Below are positions 16,997-28,223 of a stretch of 64,000 bases of DNA, one piece after another. The number at the start of each line of letters is the position of its first letter. The first letter of the stretch is position 1. Source of the DNA: Lysobacter sp. (GTDB lineage: Bacteria; Pseudomonadota; Gammaproteobacteria; Xanthomonadales; Xanthomonadaceae). The notes under the pieces were generated by a model, which worked only from the letters and a program-made list of their open reading frames with translations, had not been told where the DNA came from and ran no database searches. The stretch covers positions 1-64,000 of the forward strand of contig SSGH01000013.1 in NCBI GenBank assembly GCA_008015835.1. Reading direction: 5' to 3'. A program made the translations under genes and the position numbers.

Positions 16997-17860
16997 ATGA
17001 CCGCCAAGATCCTCGACGGCAAACGTATCGCCGATCGCCTGCTGGACGACCTCAAGGCGCAGGTCGATGCCCGCGTGGCGAGCGGCCGCGGGCGGCCCGG
17101 GCTGGCGGTGGTGTTGGTCGGCAGCGACCCGGCCTCGCAGTCTTACGTGCGCAATAAGCGCCGTGCGGCCGAGAAAGTCGGCATCCGCGCGCTCGACTAC
17201 GACTTGCCCGCCGGCACCACTGAAGCCGAGCTGCTGGCCCTGATCGACCGTTTGAACGCCGACCCCGCGGTGCACGGCATCCTGGTGCAATTGCCGCTGC
17301 CGGGGATCCCGGATGCGACCCGGCTGATCCATCGCATCGACCCGCGCAAGGACGTGGACGGGTTCCACCCGGAAAACGTCGGGCATCTGGTGCTGCGGCA
17401 GTTCGGCCTGCGGCCGTGTACGCCGCGCGGCATCACCACGCTGCTGGCGTACACCGATCGCCCGGTGCGCGGCCAGAACGCCACTATCGTCGGCGTCAGC
17501 AATCACGTCGGCCGGCCGATGGCGCTGGAACTGCTGATCGCCGGCTGCACCGTGACCAGTTGCCACAAATTCACCCCGGCCGAGGTGCTGCGACGGCATG
17601 TCGGCGAGGCGGACATTCTGGTGGTGGCCGTGGGCAAGCCGGGCATGATCCCGGGCGATTGGGTGAAACCAGGCGCGGTGGTGATCGATGTCGGGATCAA
17701 CCGCCTGGACGACGGCCGACTGGTGGGCGACGTGGACTTCCACGCAGCCGCCGAACGCGCCAGTTGGATCACCCCGGTCCCGGGCGGCGTCGGCCCGATG
17801 ACCGTCGCCACCCTCATGCAGAACACCCTCGAAGCCGCCGAAGCGACGCAGGTCGTGTGA
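16997..17860 (+). CDS. folD: Bifunctional methylene-THF dehydrogenase / cyclohydrolase FolD
   Basis: A 287-residue enzyme interconverting 5,10-methylene-, methenyl- and 10-formyl-tetrahydrofolate with NADP. Family blocks: [15 protein letters not shown] with the catalytic Tyr and Lys, [38 protein letters not shown] and [12 protein letters not shown]. Length is standard. The ATG at 16997 has no clear Shine-Dalgarno. Supplying one-carbon units for purine synthesis fits its proximity to guaBA. Confidence 0.97.
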   Translation: MTAKILDGKRIADRLLDDLKAQVDARVASGRGRPGLAVVLVGSDPASQSYVRNKRRAAEKVGIRALDYDLPAGTTEAELLALIDRLNADPAVHGILVQLPLPGIPDATRLIHRIDPRKDVDGFHPENVGHLVLRQFGLRPCTPRGITTLLAYTDRPVRGQNATIVGVSNHVGRPMALELLIAGCTVTSCHKFTPAEVLRRHVGEADILVVAVGKPGMIPGDWVKPGAVVIDVGINRLDDGRLVGDVDFHAAAERASWITPVPGGVGPMTVATLMQNTLEAAEATQVV

Positions 17861-17877
17861 TCCCCCGTTGTGGGTAA

Positions 17878-19509
<1,632 letters not shown>

Positions 19510-19511
19510 TC

Positions 19512-20102
19512 GTGCCTGATAAATATTCGAGCTTTGAGCAGTTAACGACCTCTGAAAGTTCGGATGCGTATCAGATTTCATGCGAATTTCGCAGATCTGC
19601 AGTGGCTATCGTTGCGCCTCATGCAGGAAAAATCGAGCCCGGAACTTCGGAGATTTGTCGTGAGATTGCTGGTCGAGAATTGACGTTCTATCTGTTTGAA
19701 GGGTGCAAAAGCAGTGCAAATTCTGACCTCCATATCACAAGCACTCGATTTGATGAACCCATAGCGCTGAAGGTTATAAGCGACGCAGACACTGTGGTAA
19801 CAATCCATGGTCAGTCTGGTGATGAAATGTTTGTGAATGTCGGTGGCCTTGATCAAATGCTCGGCAATAAGATTATTGAATCTCTTACTGCGTTTGGTTG
19901 TGCGGCAGGTCGTCGCAGCGAGCCGCATCTGCAAGGCAGAGATCCCCTCAATATCTGCAACAAGGGCAATTCTGGCTCTGGCGTTCAACTTGAAATTTCG
20001 CGTGCACTTCGGGATCAACTTCGCCTTAATTATGCTGATCTCGTGAGCTTCTCCGAAGCCATTCGTAGCGTTTTGCTTTCGCCTGAGTCGAATATTTTAT
20101 GA
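19512..20102 (+). CDS. Poly-gamma-glutamate hydrolase-like protein (YjqB/PghP family)
   Basis: A 196-residue protein matching the DUF867 family of phage-type poly-gamma-glutamate hydrolases. Hallmarks: [30 protein letters not shown]-like [39 protein letters not shown] and [11 protein letters not shown]. Candidate zinc ligands are His37, Glu42 or Glu47, His74 and His99. No signal peptide, so the product is cytosolic unless released by lysis. It starts at GTG 19512, 2 bases after guaB, with AGGATGG inside the guaB 3' end as ribosome-binding site. It ends in an ATGA overlap with guaA. Composition is clearly AT-richer than both neighbours, suggesting recent acquisition. The biological role is unknown. 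Confidence 0.85.
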   Translation: MPDKYSSFEQLTTSESSDAYQISCEFRRSAVAIVAPHAGKIEPGTSEICREIAGRELTFYLFEGCKSSANSDLHITSTRFDEPIALKVISDADTVVTIHGQSGDEMFVNVGGLDQMLGNKIIESLTAFGCAAGRRSEPHLQGRDPLNICNKGNSGSGVQLEISRALRDQLRLNYADLVSFSEAIRSVLLSPESNIL

Positions 20103-21664
20103 CCGACATCCACACCGATAAAATCCTCATCCTCGACTTCGGCGCGCAGTACACGCAGTTGATCGCGCGTCGCATCCGCGAGATCGGCGTGTATTGCGAA
20201 ATCTGGGCTTGGGATCACGATCCGGCCGACATCGCGAAGTTCGACCCGAAGGGCATCATCCTCTCGGGCGGGCCGGAATCGACGACGGAAGCGGGTTCGC
20301 CGCGCGCGCCGCAGCAGGTGTACGACAGCGGTCTGCCGATTCTCGGCATCTGCTACGGCATGCAGACGATGGCGATGCAGCTCGGCGGCCTCGTCGAGGG
20401 CGGGCATCACCGCGAATTCGGTTATGCCGAAGTCGAAGTGCTCGGCAACGACAAACTGCTCGGCGCGTTGACCGATCATCCGGGTCGCGCGGGGCTCGAT
20501 GTGTGGATGAGTCACGGCGATCGCGTCACCAAGATTCCCGAAGGTTTCAGCGTGACCGGCCGCACCGACAGCGTGCCGATCATCGCGATGGCCGACGAGG
20601 CGCGCCGCTGGTACGGCGTGCAGTTCCATCCTGAGGTCACGCACACGACGCAGGGCGAGACGATGCTCCGCCGCTTCGTGCTGGATATCTGCGGCTGCCG
20701 CGCGCTGTGGACGGCCGCGAACATCATCGACGACCAGATCGCGCGCGTGCGCGCCCAGGTCGGCAGCGACGAGGTGATCCTCGGCCTGTCGGGCGGCGTC
20801 GATTCCTCCGTCGTCGCCGCGCTGTTGCACCGCGCGATCGGCGACCAATTGACTTGCGTCTTCGTCGATACCGGCCTGCTGCGCTGGAAAGAAGGCGACC
20901 AGGTGATGGGGATGTTCGCCGAGCATATGGGTGTGAAGGTCGTGCGGGTGAACGCCGCCGGTCGTTACTTCAAGGCGCTCGAAGGCGTGTCCGATCCGGA
21001 AGCCAAGCGCAAGATCATCGGCAATCTCTTCATCGAAATCTTCGAGGAAGAATCGAACAAACTGAAGAATGCGCGCTGGCTGGCGCAGGGCACGATTTAC
21101 CCGGACGTGATCGAATCCGCTGGCAGCAAGACCGGCAAGGCGCACGTCATCAAGAGTCACCACAACGTCGGCGGCCTGCCCGAACACATGAAACTCGGCC
21201 TCGTCGAACCGCTGCGTGAGCTGTTCAAGGACGAAGTGCGTCGCCTCGGCGTCGAACTCGGCCTGCCGCGCGAGATGGTGTATCGCCACCCGTTCCCGGG
21301 CCCCGGCCTCGGCGTGCGCATCCTCGGCGAGGTGAAACCCGAATACGCCGAACTGCTCGCGCAGGCCGATGCGATTTTCATCGACGAACTGCGCAAGTGG
21401 GGCTGGTACGACAAAACCTCGCAGGCGTTCGCGGTGTTCTTGCCGGTGAAATCGGTCGGCGTGGTCGGCGACGCGCGCGCCTACGAGTGGGTCATCGCGC
21501 TGCGCGCCGTCGAAACCATCGACTTCATGACCGCGCACTGGGCGCACCTGCCCTACGATTTCCTCGACGAAGTCTCGCGCCGCATCATCAACGAACTGCG
21601 CGGCATCTCGCGCGTGGTCTACGACATCAGCGGCAAACCGCCGGCCACGATCGAGTGGGAGTGA
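20099..21664 (+). CDS. guaA: GMP synthase (glutamine-hydrolysing)
   Basis: A 521-residue amidotransferase converting XMP to GMP. The class I glutaminase domain has Cys85 in GICYGMQ and a His-Glu pair in FHPEVTHT. The ATP pyrophosphatase domain has the PP-loop LSGGVDSSV near residue 230. The C-terminal dimerisation domain ends KPPATIEWE. Its ATG overlaps the stop of the inserted poly-gamma-glutamate hydrolase gene (20099-20102), so its translation is probably now coupled to that gene. Confidence 0.97.
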   Translation: MTDIHTDKILILDFGAQYTQLIARRIREIGVYCEIWAWDHDPADIAKFDPKGIILSGGPESTTEAGSPRAPQQVYDSGLPILGICYGMQTMAMQLGGLVEGGHHREFGYAEVEVLGNDKLLGALTDHPGRAGLDVWMSHGDRVTKIPEGFSVTGRTDSVPIIAMADEARRWYGVQFHPEVTHTTQGETMLRRFVLDICGCRALWTAANIIDDQIARVRAQVGSDEVILGLSGGVDSSVVAALLHRAIGDQLTCVFVDTGLLRWKEGDQVMGMFAEHMGVKVVRVNAAGRYFKALEGVSDPEAKRKIIGNLFIEIFEEESNKLKNARWLAQGTIYPDVIESAGSKTGKAHVIKSHHNVGGLPEHMKLGLVEPLRELFKDEVRRLGVELGLPREMVYRHPFPGPGLGVRILGEVKPEYAELLAQADAIFIDELRKWGWYDKTSQAFAVFLPVKSVGVVGDARAYEWVIALRAVETIDFMTAHWAHLPYDFLDEVSRRIINELRGISRVVYDISGKPPATIEWE

Positions 21665-21714
21665 GCGTTGACGCGGCCTAACGGCATTCCGTGCGGTCGC
21701 TCACGGCGCGACCG

Positions 21715-23622
21715 TCAATGCGTGCGCTCGGGCTTTCCGATTCGGCGATACAAGGTGCTGCGATTCACGCCGAGCAGTCGCGCCGCGCGGGCGACGTTGC
21801 CGTCGCAAGCGGCGAGGGCGTCGCGCATCGCCGCTTCTTCCAAAGTGTCCAGCGGCGCGACGCCGCCCGACAGCAGCGAAGGCGCGGCGAGATCGCGCGT
21901 CTCCGGTTTGACGTCGTCGGGCACGTCGTCGATGCCGATGCGAGCGCCGTCGTCGCTCAGGGCGATCAGCGTACGCAGACACGCGACCAATTGCCGCCAA
22001 TTGCCGGGCCAGCGATGCGCAGCGAGCGCGGATGCGGCCTCGGGCGCCAGCGTGCGCGCGCCGGCCATGTCGCACCATAAGCGCATCACGATCTCGATAC
22101 GATCGGTGGCTTCGCGCAGCGGCGTCAAACGAACGCGATGATGCGCGATCCGGTAGAAGAGATCGGCGCGGAAGCGGCCTACTTCCACCGCGGCATCGAG
22201 GTCGCAATGCGTGGCGCAGACCAGGGCGAAATCGAGTTTGACCGGCTTGCCGCCGCCCAGCGGCGAGAGTTCGCGTTCCTGCAGCACGCGCAGCAGACGC
22301 GGCTGCAGCGCGAGCGGCATATCGCCGATTTCGTCGAGAAACAGCACGCCGCCCTGCGCTTGCCGCAATAGGCCCGGGCTGCCTTGACGCCGCGCGCCGG
22401 TGAACGCGCCTTCCTCGTAGCCGAACAATTCCGCTTCGATCAGGCCTTCCGGAAGCGCCGCGCAGTTCACCGCGACGAAGGGTTTGCCGGCGCGCACGCA
22501 GCGCGCATGCAGCGCGCGCGCGAACACTTCCTTGCCGGTACCGGTTTCGCCGTGGATCAGCACCGGCAGATCGGCATCGAGCACGCGGCGCGCGCGTTCT
22601 AACGCTACCGAAGCCGCCGCATCGAATAGCGGCGCGTCCTGCGAGCGTCGCGGCGTCGCGGTCTCGCGCGTGCGCGTCGCATCGGCGGTGGCGGTGGTGG
22701 CGTTCCGAGCGGGCGCTACGATCGCGCGCGCCGCGTCGCCGTCGACGCGGCCGTACAGCACGCGGCCGCAGCGGTCGCGCAGCGCGCCTTCGCTGCGCAG
22801 GCGCGAGAGCGCATCGTCGAACAGCATGTCGTAACCGGCGCGCCCGAGATCGTCGCGCTCCAAACCGGCGAGCGCTAAACCTGCCTGATTCGCGGCCACC
22901 AATTTGCCGTTGCGGAATGCGAGCAGACCTTCGCGCGAAGAGCCGAGCAGGGCGGGGTCGCGATGCAGGCGCAGCAGTTCGCAGCCGTCGATGCCGTCGT
23001 CGAAGTAGCGATGTTCGATGTTCGCGACCGCCATCCGCACCAAGCCCAGCGCATGCAGATGCTCGGCGCGCGAATCGCCGCTGATATCGAGCACGCCGAT
23101 CAAGCGGCCGTAGGGGTCGTGAATGGGCGTCGCGGTGCAGGTCAGGATGCCGTGCGGCGCGCGATAGTGCTCGCTGCCGCGCACTTCCACCGCGCGCCGC
23201 TCGACGATGGCCGTGCCGATCGCGTTCGTGCCGACTTCGGTTTCGTTCCAGCAGGTGCCTGGGCGCAGCGCGACGCGGCCGGCTTTGTCGAGAAAACGCG
23301 GATGACCGGCGGCGTCGAGAATCCAGCCGGTGTCGTCGGTGAGCACCACGATGCTGCCGCTGGCGTCGGCGTCGGCGGCCAACGCCTCTAACTCCGCGCG
23401 CGCCAAGCGCCACAGGCGCTCGTGACGGCCGCGCATTTCGCGCAGGCGCGCTTCGGGTACCGGCTCGATCGCCGGCGTGCGTTCTTCGGGCATGCCTAAG
23501 CGGCGGCAGCGCTGCCAAGAACGCAGGATCGTCTGCGGCAGGTCCGTCGCCGGCATGCTGCCGCGCTCGAAAAAGGCGCGGCGGGCCTGGGCGAGTTCCG
23601 AACTGGGGCGCAAGCGAGACAT
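21715..23622 (-). CDS. AcoR-like sigma-54-dependent activator
   Basis: A 635-residue enhancer-binding protein. The N-terminal GAF-type sensory part (about residues 60-230) includes RPGTCWNETEVGTNAIGTA, typical of AcoR regulators, followed by a PAS-like region. The AAA+ domain has Walker A GETGTGKE and an intact GAFTGA loop that contacts sigma-54. A Fis-type helix-turn-helix ends the chain (GNVARAARLLGVNRSTLYRRI). The ATG at 23622 has AGGAG at good spacing. It is divergent from the aldehyde dehydrogenase gene, whose upstream region carries a sigma-54 promoter and palindromes, so it almost certainly controls it. The inducer is not deducible. Confidence 0.9.
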   Translation of the reverse strand: MSRLRPSSELAQARRAFFERGSMPATDLPQTILRSWQRCRRLGMPEERTPAIEPVPEARLREMRGRHERLWRLARAELEALAADADASGSIVVLTDDTGWILDAAGHPRFLDKAGRVALRPGTCWNETEVGTNAIGTAIVERRAVEVRGSEHYRAPHGILTCTATPIHDPYGRLIGVLDISGDSRAEHLHALGLVRMAVANIEHRYFDDGIDGCELLRLHRDPALLGSSREGLLAFRNGKLVAANQAGLALAGLERDDLGRAGYDMLFDDALSRLRSEGALRDRCGRVLYGRVDGDAARAIVAPARNATTATADATRTRETATPRRSQDAPLFDAAASVALERARRVLDADLPVLIHGETGTGKEVFARALHARCVRAGKPFVAVNCAALPEGLIEAELFGYEEGAFTGARRQGSPGLLRQAQGGVLFLDEIGDMPLALQPRLLRVLQERELSPLGGGKPVKLDFALVCATHCDLDAAVEVGRFRADLFYRIAHHRVRLTPLREATDRIEIVMRLWCDMAGARTLAPEAASALAAHRWPGNWRQLVACLRTLIALSDDGARIGIDDVPDDVKPETRDLAAPSLLSGGVAPLDTLEEAAMRDALAACDGNVARAARLLGVNRSTLYRRIGKPERTH

Positions 23623-23633
23623 GGCGGCTCCTG

Positions 23634-23650
23634 TGTCGCATCTTGCGACA
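23634..23650. promoter_or_regulatory. Upstream activator palindrome 1
   Basis: TGTCGCATCTTGCGACA is a perfect inverted repeat with 7-bp arms and a 3-base spacer. It lies 12 bases upstream of the regulator ATG and about 155 bases upstream of the -24/-12 promoter. A shorter palindrome, GTCGCGGCGAC, follows at 23651-23661. The position would also allow autoregulation. Confidence 0.7.
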
Positions 23651-23716
23651 GTCGCGGCGACAAGTGTTCCCATAAACAACACAGTCGACGAGGCTGCGCA
23701 AGCATCGAAATTGGTG

Positions 23717-23733
23717 CGTCGCAGCATGCGACA
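23717..23733. promoter_or_regulatory. Upstream activator palindrome 2
   Basis: CGTCGCAGCATGCGACA repeats the same TGTCGCA-N3-TGCGACA pattern with one mismatch, about 74 bases upstream of the sigma-54 promoter. A degenerate third copy, CGTCGCAGCATCGCG, starts at 23772. Confidence 0.68.
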
Positions 23734-23790
23734 GGCTAAGCGATTGTTCGGCGGTTGTTTTGTCGATGCGGCGTCGCAGCATCGCGTGGT

Positions 23791-23806
23791 TGGCATCGGG
23801 TTTGCG
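23791..23806 (+). promoter_or_regulatory. Sigma-54 (-24/-12) promoter
   Basis: TGGCATCGGGTTTGCG matches the RpoN consensus TGGCACG-N4-TTGC closely, with GG at 23792-23793 and GC at 23804-23805 separated by exactly 10 bases. The predicted start is near 23817, about 20 bases before the aldehyde dehydrogenase ATG. Confidence 0.85.
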
Positions 23807-23837
23807 GTAAAGAGCGCACCCATCCCAGGAGAGCACC

Positions 23838-25361
23838 ATGAACGCACAAGTGAAGCCGCCGCTGCACGACCCGTCCCGTATTTTCAAAGCCCAGTACGGC
23901 AATTACATCGGCGGCCAATGGCTCGCGCCGAAGAGCGGCGAGTACTTCGAGAACATCACGCCGATCACCGGTAAAGCGTTCACGCGCATTCCGCGCTCGA
24001 ACAAAGACGACATCGAAGCCGCGCTCGACGCCGCGCATGCCGCGAAGGACGCCTGGGGCAAGACCTCCGCCGCCGACCGCGCCAACATCCTCAACAAGGT
24101 TGCCGACCGCATCGAGCAGAATCTCGAATTGCTGGCCCACGCCGAAACCTGGGACAACGGCAAACCGATCCGCGAGACGCTCAACGCCGACATCCCGCTG
24201 ATGGCCGATCATTTCCGCTATTTCGCCTCGGCGGTGCGCGTGCAGGAGGGCACCGTCGGCGAAATCGATCACGACACCATCGCCTATCACTTCCACGAAC
24301 CGCTGGGCGTGGTCGGTCAGATCATTCCGTGGAACTTCCCGCTGTTGATGGCGGCGTGGAAACTCGCGCCGGCGCTGGCTGCGGGCAACTGCGTGGTGTT
24401 GAAACCGGCCGAACAAACCCCGGCCAGCATTCTGGTGTTGATGGAAATCGTCGGCGATTTGCTGCCGCCGGGCGTGCTCAATGTCGTCAATGGTTTCGGC
24501 CTGGAGGCGGGCAAGCCGCTGGCCAGCAGCTCGCGCATCGCCAAGATCGCGTTCACCGGCGAAACCACGACCGGCCGTTTGATCATGCAATACGCCAGCC
24601 AGAACCTGATCCCGGTGACGCTGGAGCTCGGCGGCAAGTCGCCGAACATCTTCTTCGCCGACGTGATGGCCGAAGACGACGATTTCCTCGACAAAGCCGT
24701 CGAAGGCTTCGTGCTGTTCGCCTTCAACCAGGGCGAAGTCTGCACCTGTCCGTCGCGCGCGCTCATCCAGGAATCGATCTACGAGAAATTCATGGAGCGC
24801 GTGATCGCGCGCGTGGCCGCGATCGTGCAGGGCGACCCGCTCGACCCGAGCACGATGATCGGTGCGCAGGCCTCCGGCGAGCAATTGGAGAAGATCCTCA
24901 GCTATATCGACATCGGCCGACAGGAAGGTGCCGAAGTGCTGATCGGCGGCGAGCGAAATGCGCTGGGCGGCGATTTGGCCGGCGGCTATTACGTCAAGCC
25001 GACGGTGTTCAAAGGCCACAACAAGATGCGAATTTTCCAGGAAGAAATCTTCGGGCCGGTGGTGTCGGTCACCACGTTCAAAGACGAAGCCGAAGCGCTG
25101 CACATCGCCAACGACACGCTGTACGGCCTGGGCGCGGGCGTGTGGAGCCGCGACGCCAGCCGCCTGTATCGCTTCGGCCGCGCGATCCAGGCCGGCCGCG
25201 TCTGGACCAACTGCTATCACGCCTATCCCGCGCATGCGGCGTTCGGCGGATACAAGCAGTCCGGCATCGGCCGCGAAACGCATAAGATGATGCTCGATCA
25301 CTATCAGCAGACCAAGAATCTGCTGGTGAGCTACTCGCCGAAAGCGCTCGGGTTCTTCTGA
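23838..25361 (+). CDS. NAD-dependent aldehyde dehydrogenase (ExaC/AcoD type)
   Basis: A 507-residue aldehyde dehydrogenase of the acetaldehyde-oxidising ExaC/AcoD group. Catalytic residues: Cys302 in NQGEVCTC and the general base Glu in ELGGKSP at about residue 268. [13 protein letters not shown] and FTGETTTGR form the cofactor site. The second Cys two residues after the nucleophile is typical of this subgroup. AGGAGA precedes the ATG. It is expressed from a sigma-54 promoter under the divergent AcoR-like activator and is followed by its usual companion, DUF779. Confidence 0.93.
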   Translation: MNAQVKPPLHDPSRIFKAQYGNYIGGQWLAPKSGEYFENITPITGKAFTRIPRSNKDDIEAALDAAHAAKDAWGKTSAADRANILNKVADRIEQNLELLAHAETWDNGKPIRETLNADIPLMADHFRYFASAVRVQEGTVGEIDHDTIAYHFHEPLGVVGQIIPWNFPLLMAAWKLAPALAAGNCVVLKPAEQTPASILVLMEIVGDLLPPGVLNVVNGFGLEAGKPLASSSRIAKIAFTGETTTGRLIMQYASQNLIPVTLELGGKSPNIFFADVMAEDDDFLDKAVEGFVLFAFNQGEVCTCPSRALIQESIYEKFMERVIARVAAIVQGDPLDPSTMIGAQASGEQLEKILSYIDIGRQEGAEVLIGGERNALGGDLAGGYYVKPTVFKGHNKMRIFQEEIFGPVVSVTTFKDEAEALHIANDTLYGLGAGVWSRDASRLYRFGRAIQAGRVWTNCYHAYPAHAAFGGYKQSGIGRETHKMMLDHYQQTKNLLVSYSPKALGFF

Positions 25362-25416
25362 CCCTCGCGCACCGTGTCGCCGCCGCGCTTCGGCTCGGCG
25401 GCGACTGGAAACTCCT

Positions 25417-25794
25417 ATGCCCGACACTCCGCTGCAAGTCATCGCCACGCTGCCGGCGCTCGCGTTGATCGACAAATTGCGCGCCCGTCACGGGCCGGTG
25501 TTGTTCCATCAATCCGGCGGCTGTTGCGACGGCTCTTCGCCGATGTGCTTTCCCGAAGGCGAGTTTCTGATCGGCGACAGCGATGTGCGCATGGGCGAGA
25601 TCGGCGGCGCGGCGTTCTACATCAGCCGCCCGCAGTTCGAATACTGGAAACACACGCAGCTCATCATCGACGTGGTGGAAGGCCGCGGCGGCATGTTTTC
25701 GTTGGAGAACGGCGAGGGCGTGCGCTTTTTGGTGCGCTCGCGGCTGTTCGACGACGCCGAATACGCCGCGCTGGAGGCGGCCGGGCGCGTCTAG
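25417..25794 (+). CDS. DUF779 protein
   Basis: A 125-residue protein of DUF779, a family routinely encoded next to ExaC/AcoD aldehyde dehydrogenases. Conserved blocks: GPVLFHQSGGCCDGSSPMCFPEGEF, LIGDSDVRMGEI (here with YISRPQFEYWKHTQ) and FSLENGEGVRFLVRSRLF. The cysteine-rich GGCCDGS...MC segment may bind metal, but no activity is established. It lies 55 bases after the dehydrogenase and is probably cotranscribed with it. Confidence 0.9.
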   Translation: MPDTPLQVIATLPALALIDKLRARHGPVLFHQSGGCCDGSSPMCFPEGEFLIGDSDVRMGEIGGAAFYISRPQFEYWKHTQLIIDVVEGRGGMFSLENGEGVRFLVRSRLFDDAEYAALEAAGRV

Positions 25795-25871
25795 TCGTGT
25801 CCGCGCTGCCGCCTTTGCGTCGACGCCCGGACCGTGACAGCCCGGCGTTCTCCGCGCATCATGTGCGCCGC

Positions 25872-26399
25872 ATGTCCGAGCCCGATCCGCCACCGCCGCT
25901 CGCCGATTCCGCTCCGGCGCCGCAAGCCTCGGAGCGCGATCTGTTCTGGATGCGTCACGCGCTGACGCTGGCCGAGCGCGCCGAACGTGAAGACGACGAA
26001 ATTCCGGTCGGCGCCGTGATCGTCGACGCCGACGGGCGTTTGCTCGGAGAGGGCTGGAATCGCAACATCGGCGAACGCGACCCGAGCGCGCACGCCGAGA
26101 TCGTCGCGATGCGCGAAGCCGGCCGTGCGCTGAGCAATCATCGCCTCGTCGGCTGCACGCTGTACGTCACCTTGGAACCCTGCGCGATGTGCGCGATGGC
26201 GGTGGTGCATGCGCGCATCGCTCGCGTGGTGTTCGCCGCGAGCGACCCGAAAACCGGTGCCGCCGGCAGCGTGTTCGATCTGTTGGCCGATCCGCGGCAT
26301 AACCATCGCGTGGAGGTCGTCGGCGGTGTCTTCGCCGAAGAAGCCGGCCTCATGCTCACCAATTATTTCCGCCGCAAACGCGGCAAACCGCCGCTATAG
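25872..26399 (+). CDS. tadA: tRNA(adenine-34) deaminase TadA
   Basis: A 175-residue zinc deaminase converting the wobble adenosine of tRNA-Arg(ACG) to inosine. The active site is HAE (about residue 74) with PCAMC (about 103-107). The body from FWMRHALTLAERAE onward aligns with E. coli TadA. The N-terminus carries about 20 extra Pro/Ala-rich residues. The ATG at 25872 or an in-frame GTG at 25863 are both possible, neither with a clear Shine-Dalgarno. Confidence 0.94.
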   Translation: MSEPDPPPPLADSAPAPQASERDLFWMRHALTLAERAEREDDEIPVGAVIVDADGRLLGEGWNRNIGERDPSAHAEIVAMREAGRALSNHRLVGCTLYVTLEPCAMCAMAVVHARIARVVFAASDPKTGAAGSVFDLLADPRHNHRVEVVGGVFAEEAGLMLTNYFRRKRGKPPL

Positions 26400-26409
26400 C
26401 CAGTTTCCC

Positions 26410-26521
26410 GTAGAGCGGAGCGTAGCTCCGCTGAATGAGCCGGGGAATATGTAGAGCGGAGCATAGCTCCGCTGAAAAGGCTGGAGGTTGAGATGTTTAG
26501 CGGAGCTTCGCTCCGCTCTAC
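26410..26521. repeat. Three GTAG-headed REP-like hairpins
   Basis: Two direct copies begin GTAGAGCGGAGC and fold by pairing AGCGGAGC with GCTCCGCT: 26410-26433 (loop GTA-type) and 26451-26474. A third, inverted copy at about 26498-26521 ends CTAC. GTAG-headed palindromes of this kind (SMAG elements) are known from Stenotrophomonas and are mobilised by RAYT transposases; no RAYT gene is in the window. They fill the convergent gap between tadA and the DUF2721 gene. Confidence 0.85.
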
Positions 26522-26543
26522 GGGCGAGCGCGTCGCGCACGGC

Positions 26544-27002
26544 TCAGCCGCGTTTGCGCGCTAATTCTTGATCGAGTTCTTCGTCGAAGCTGCGCACCGA
26601 CAGCCCGACTTCGCGACCCATCGCGACGCTCGCCAGCAGCAGACAGACCATACCGATCACCGCGAGCACGGTGGGAATCGCATCCAGGCGAAAGCCCAGC
26701 AGCGCGTCCGCCGCCAACCCCAGGCTCGTGCCGACGAAACACGCCAGCGCGGCGTACAGCAGACGACAGGCGCGCAGCACCAAGGCCGCGCGATGACGAT
26801 GCCGCGCGATTTGCGTGTCGCGTTCGGCGCGATCGGGCGCATCCTGTTCCCAGGCCACGATCAGCGCCCGTAGTCGGTCGACCACGCGCGCCAACCGCGC
26901 ATTCGCCGACACCAGCAGCGAGCCGGTGGCGGCCATCAACAAGGCCGGGGCCAGCATGGCGCCCAGAACGGCGTGGTGATCGAGTTGACTGGCGATCGAC
27001 AT
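26544..27002 (-). CDS. DUF2721 membrane protein
   Basis: A 152-residue protein of DUF2721. The family opening is MLAPALLMAATGSLLVSANARLARVVDRLR (residues about 16-45). Three hydrophobic segments are visible (about 13-32, 78-100 and 108-130), and a charged C-terminal tail ends ELARKRG. Function unknown. It is divergent from orn, with 71 bases between the starts. Confidence 0.85.
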   Translation of the reverse strand: MSIASQLDHHAVLGAMLAPALLMAATGSLLVSANARLARVVDRLRALIVAWEQDAPDRAERDTQIARHRHRAALVLRACRLLYAALACFVGTSLGLAADALLGFRLDAIPTVLAVIGMVCLLLASVAMGREVGLSVRSFDEELDQELARKRG

Positions 27003-27038
27003 CGGCGAGGCGCGGGCGAGGGGCGGCGAGGGCTGCGC

Positions 27039-27044
27039 TATGAT
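27039..27044 (+). promoter_or_regulatory. Possible -10 element of orn
   Basis: TATGAT lies 29 bases before the orn ATG in the divergent gap with the DUF2721 gene. No convincing -35 is present. Confidence 0.35.
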
Positions 27045-27073
27045 GCAGCCACTTTCGACATCTTGCGAGTCGT

Positions 27074-27700
27074 ATGGCTTCTAACGAACACGATGCGTCG
27101 CCCTCGGGCGGCAACGGCGCGAACCGCACGACCGGCGGCGCGGAAGGCCGTTTGATTTGGATCGACTTGGAAATGACCGGGTTGGACACCGATCGCGATT
27201 CGATTCTGGAGATCGCCACCGTCGTCACCGACGCGCAGCTCAACGTGCTGGCCGAAGGTCCCGAATTCGCCATCGCGCACGATCTGGCGACGCTCGAAGC
27301 CATGGACGATTGGAACCGCAACCAGCACGGCAAGTCCGGCTTGTGGCGGCGCGTGCTCGAAGAGGGCGTTTCGATGCGCGACGCAGAGCAGCGCACCTTG
27401 GAATTCTTGCGCGCGTGGGTGGGGCCGAAAGCCTCGCCGATGTGCGGCAATTCGATCTGCCAGGACCGTCGCTTCTTGCATCGATTGATGCCGGAGCTGG
27501 AGAAATACTTCCACTATCGCAACCTCGACGTCAGCACGCTGAAAGAACTGGCGAAACGCTGGGCCCCGGGCGTGTTGGACGGCTTCGATAAAGAATCGGC
27601 GCATACCGCGTTGAGCGACGTGCGCGATTCGATCGCCGAGTTGCGTTATTACCGCAGCAAGATCGCGGCGTTCGCGCCGCCGCAAGATTCCGCGCCCTGA
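27074..27700 (+). CDS. orn: Oligoribonuclease
   Basis: A 208-residue DEDDh 3'-5' exonuclease that degrades 2-5-mer RNAs, including pGpG from cyclic-di-GMP turnover. Catalytic residues: Asp31 and Glu33 in [10 protein letters not shown], the Asp in ICQDRRFL, and [10 protein letters not shown] with the final His and Asp. The N-terminus has about 25 extra Gly/Asn-rich residues compared with E. coli Orn (181 aa); a later start is possible but no ATG or GTG with a good ribosome-binding site was seen. Confidence 0.96.
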   Translation: MASNEHDASPSGGNGANRTTGGAEGRLIWIDLEMTGLDTDRDSILEIATVVTDAQLNVLAEGPEFAIAHDLATLEAMDDWNRNQHGKSGLWRRVLEEGVSMRDAEQRTLEFLRAWVGPKASPMCGNSICQDRRFLHRLMPELEKYFHYRNLDVSTLKELAKRWAPGVLDGFDKESAHTALSDVRDSIAELRYYRSKIAAFAPPQDSAP

Positions 27701-27724
27701 CGCCATTCCCCAAACGGAGGCCTG

Positions 27725-28180
27725 ATGAACCGTCGTCGTCGCTATCGCGCATTCCTCGTCGTCGCGGCCGCGTTCGCGCTCCAGGCGCAGCTCGTTTCCG
27801 CGGGAGAACCCGCCGCCTCGCCGCCGTCCGAATCGAAACCCGAGCCCGCTGAGGCCGCGACCCCGGCGCTGCCGCCGGGGATGAAGCAGTACTGGTTCGT
27901 GATGCTCAAACGCGGGCCGAAGCGCGACCATCCGGCCGAAGAGGCGAAACGCCTGCAGGCCGGGCACATGGCCAACATGCAGGCGTACGCCGAGAAAGGC
28001 CAACTGCAGATCGCCGGCCCGTTCATGGACGACGGCGACTGGCGCGGCATTTTCATTCTCGATGTGCCCGATCGCACCGGGGCCGAAGCGATGTGCGCCG
28101 ACGATCCGGCGGTGAACGCCGGACGCTTGGTATGCGAGATCCATCCGTGGTTGTCGCAGACCGGCGCGACGCTGAAGTGA
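27725..28180 (+). CDS. Secreted YciI-like protein
   Basis: A 151-residue protein with a Sec signal peptide (about residues 1-26), a Pro/Ala/Glu-rich linker, and a YciI-like ferredoxin-fold domain from about residue 52: MKQYWFVMLKRGP, QAGHMANMQAYAEKGQLQIAGPF and WRGIFILDV. YciI proteins are usually cytosolic and of unclear activity; a secreted version is unusual in layout but common in this lineage. GGAGG precedes the ATG. The gene lies 24 bases after orn. Confidence 0.82.
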   Translation: MNRRRRYRAFLVVAAAFALQAQLVSAGEPAASPPSESKPEPAEAATPALPPGMKQYWFVMLKRGPKRDHPAEEAKRLQAGHMANMQAYAEKGQLQIAGPFMDDGDWRGIFILDVPDRTGAEAMCADDPAVNAGRLVCEIHPWLSQTGATLK

Positions 28181-28223
28181 GTATCCGCGATCCTCATTCG
28201 CGCGCGCAGCGCGGCGAGGGCGC

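Noticed and set aside
26410-26521. Possible CRISPR-like array
   Set aside because: The repeats are self-complementary hairpins with irregular short spacing, one copy is inverted, and no cas genes are present. They fit REP elements.
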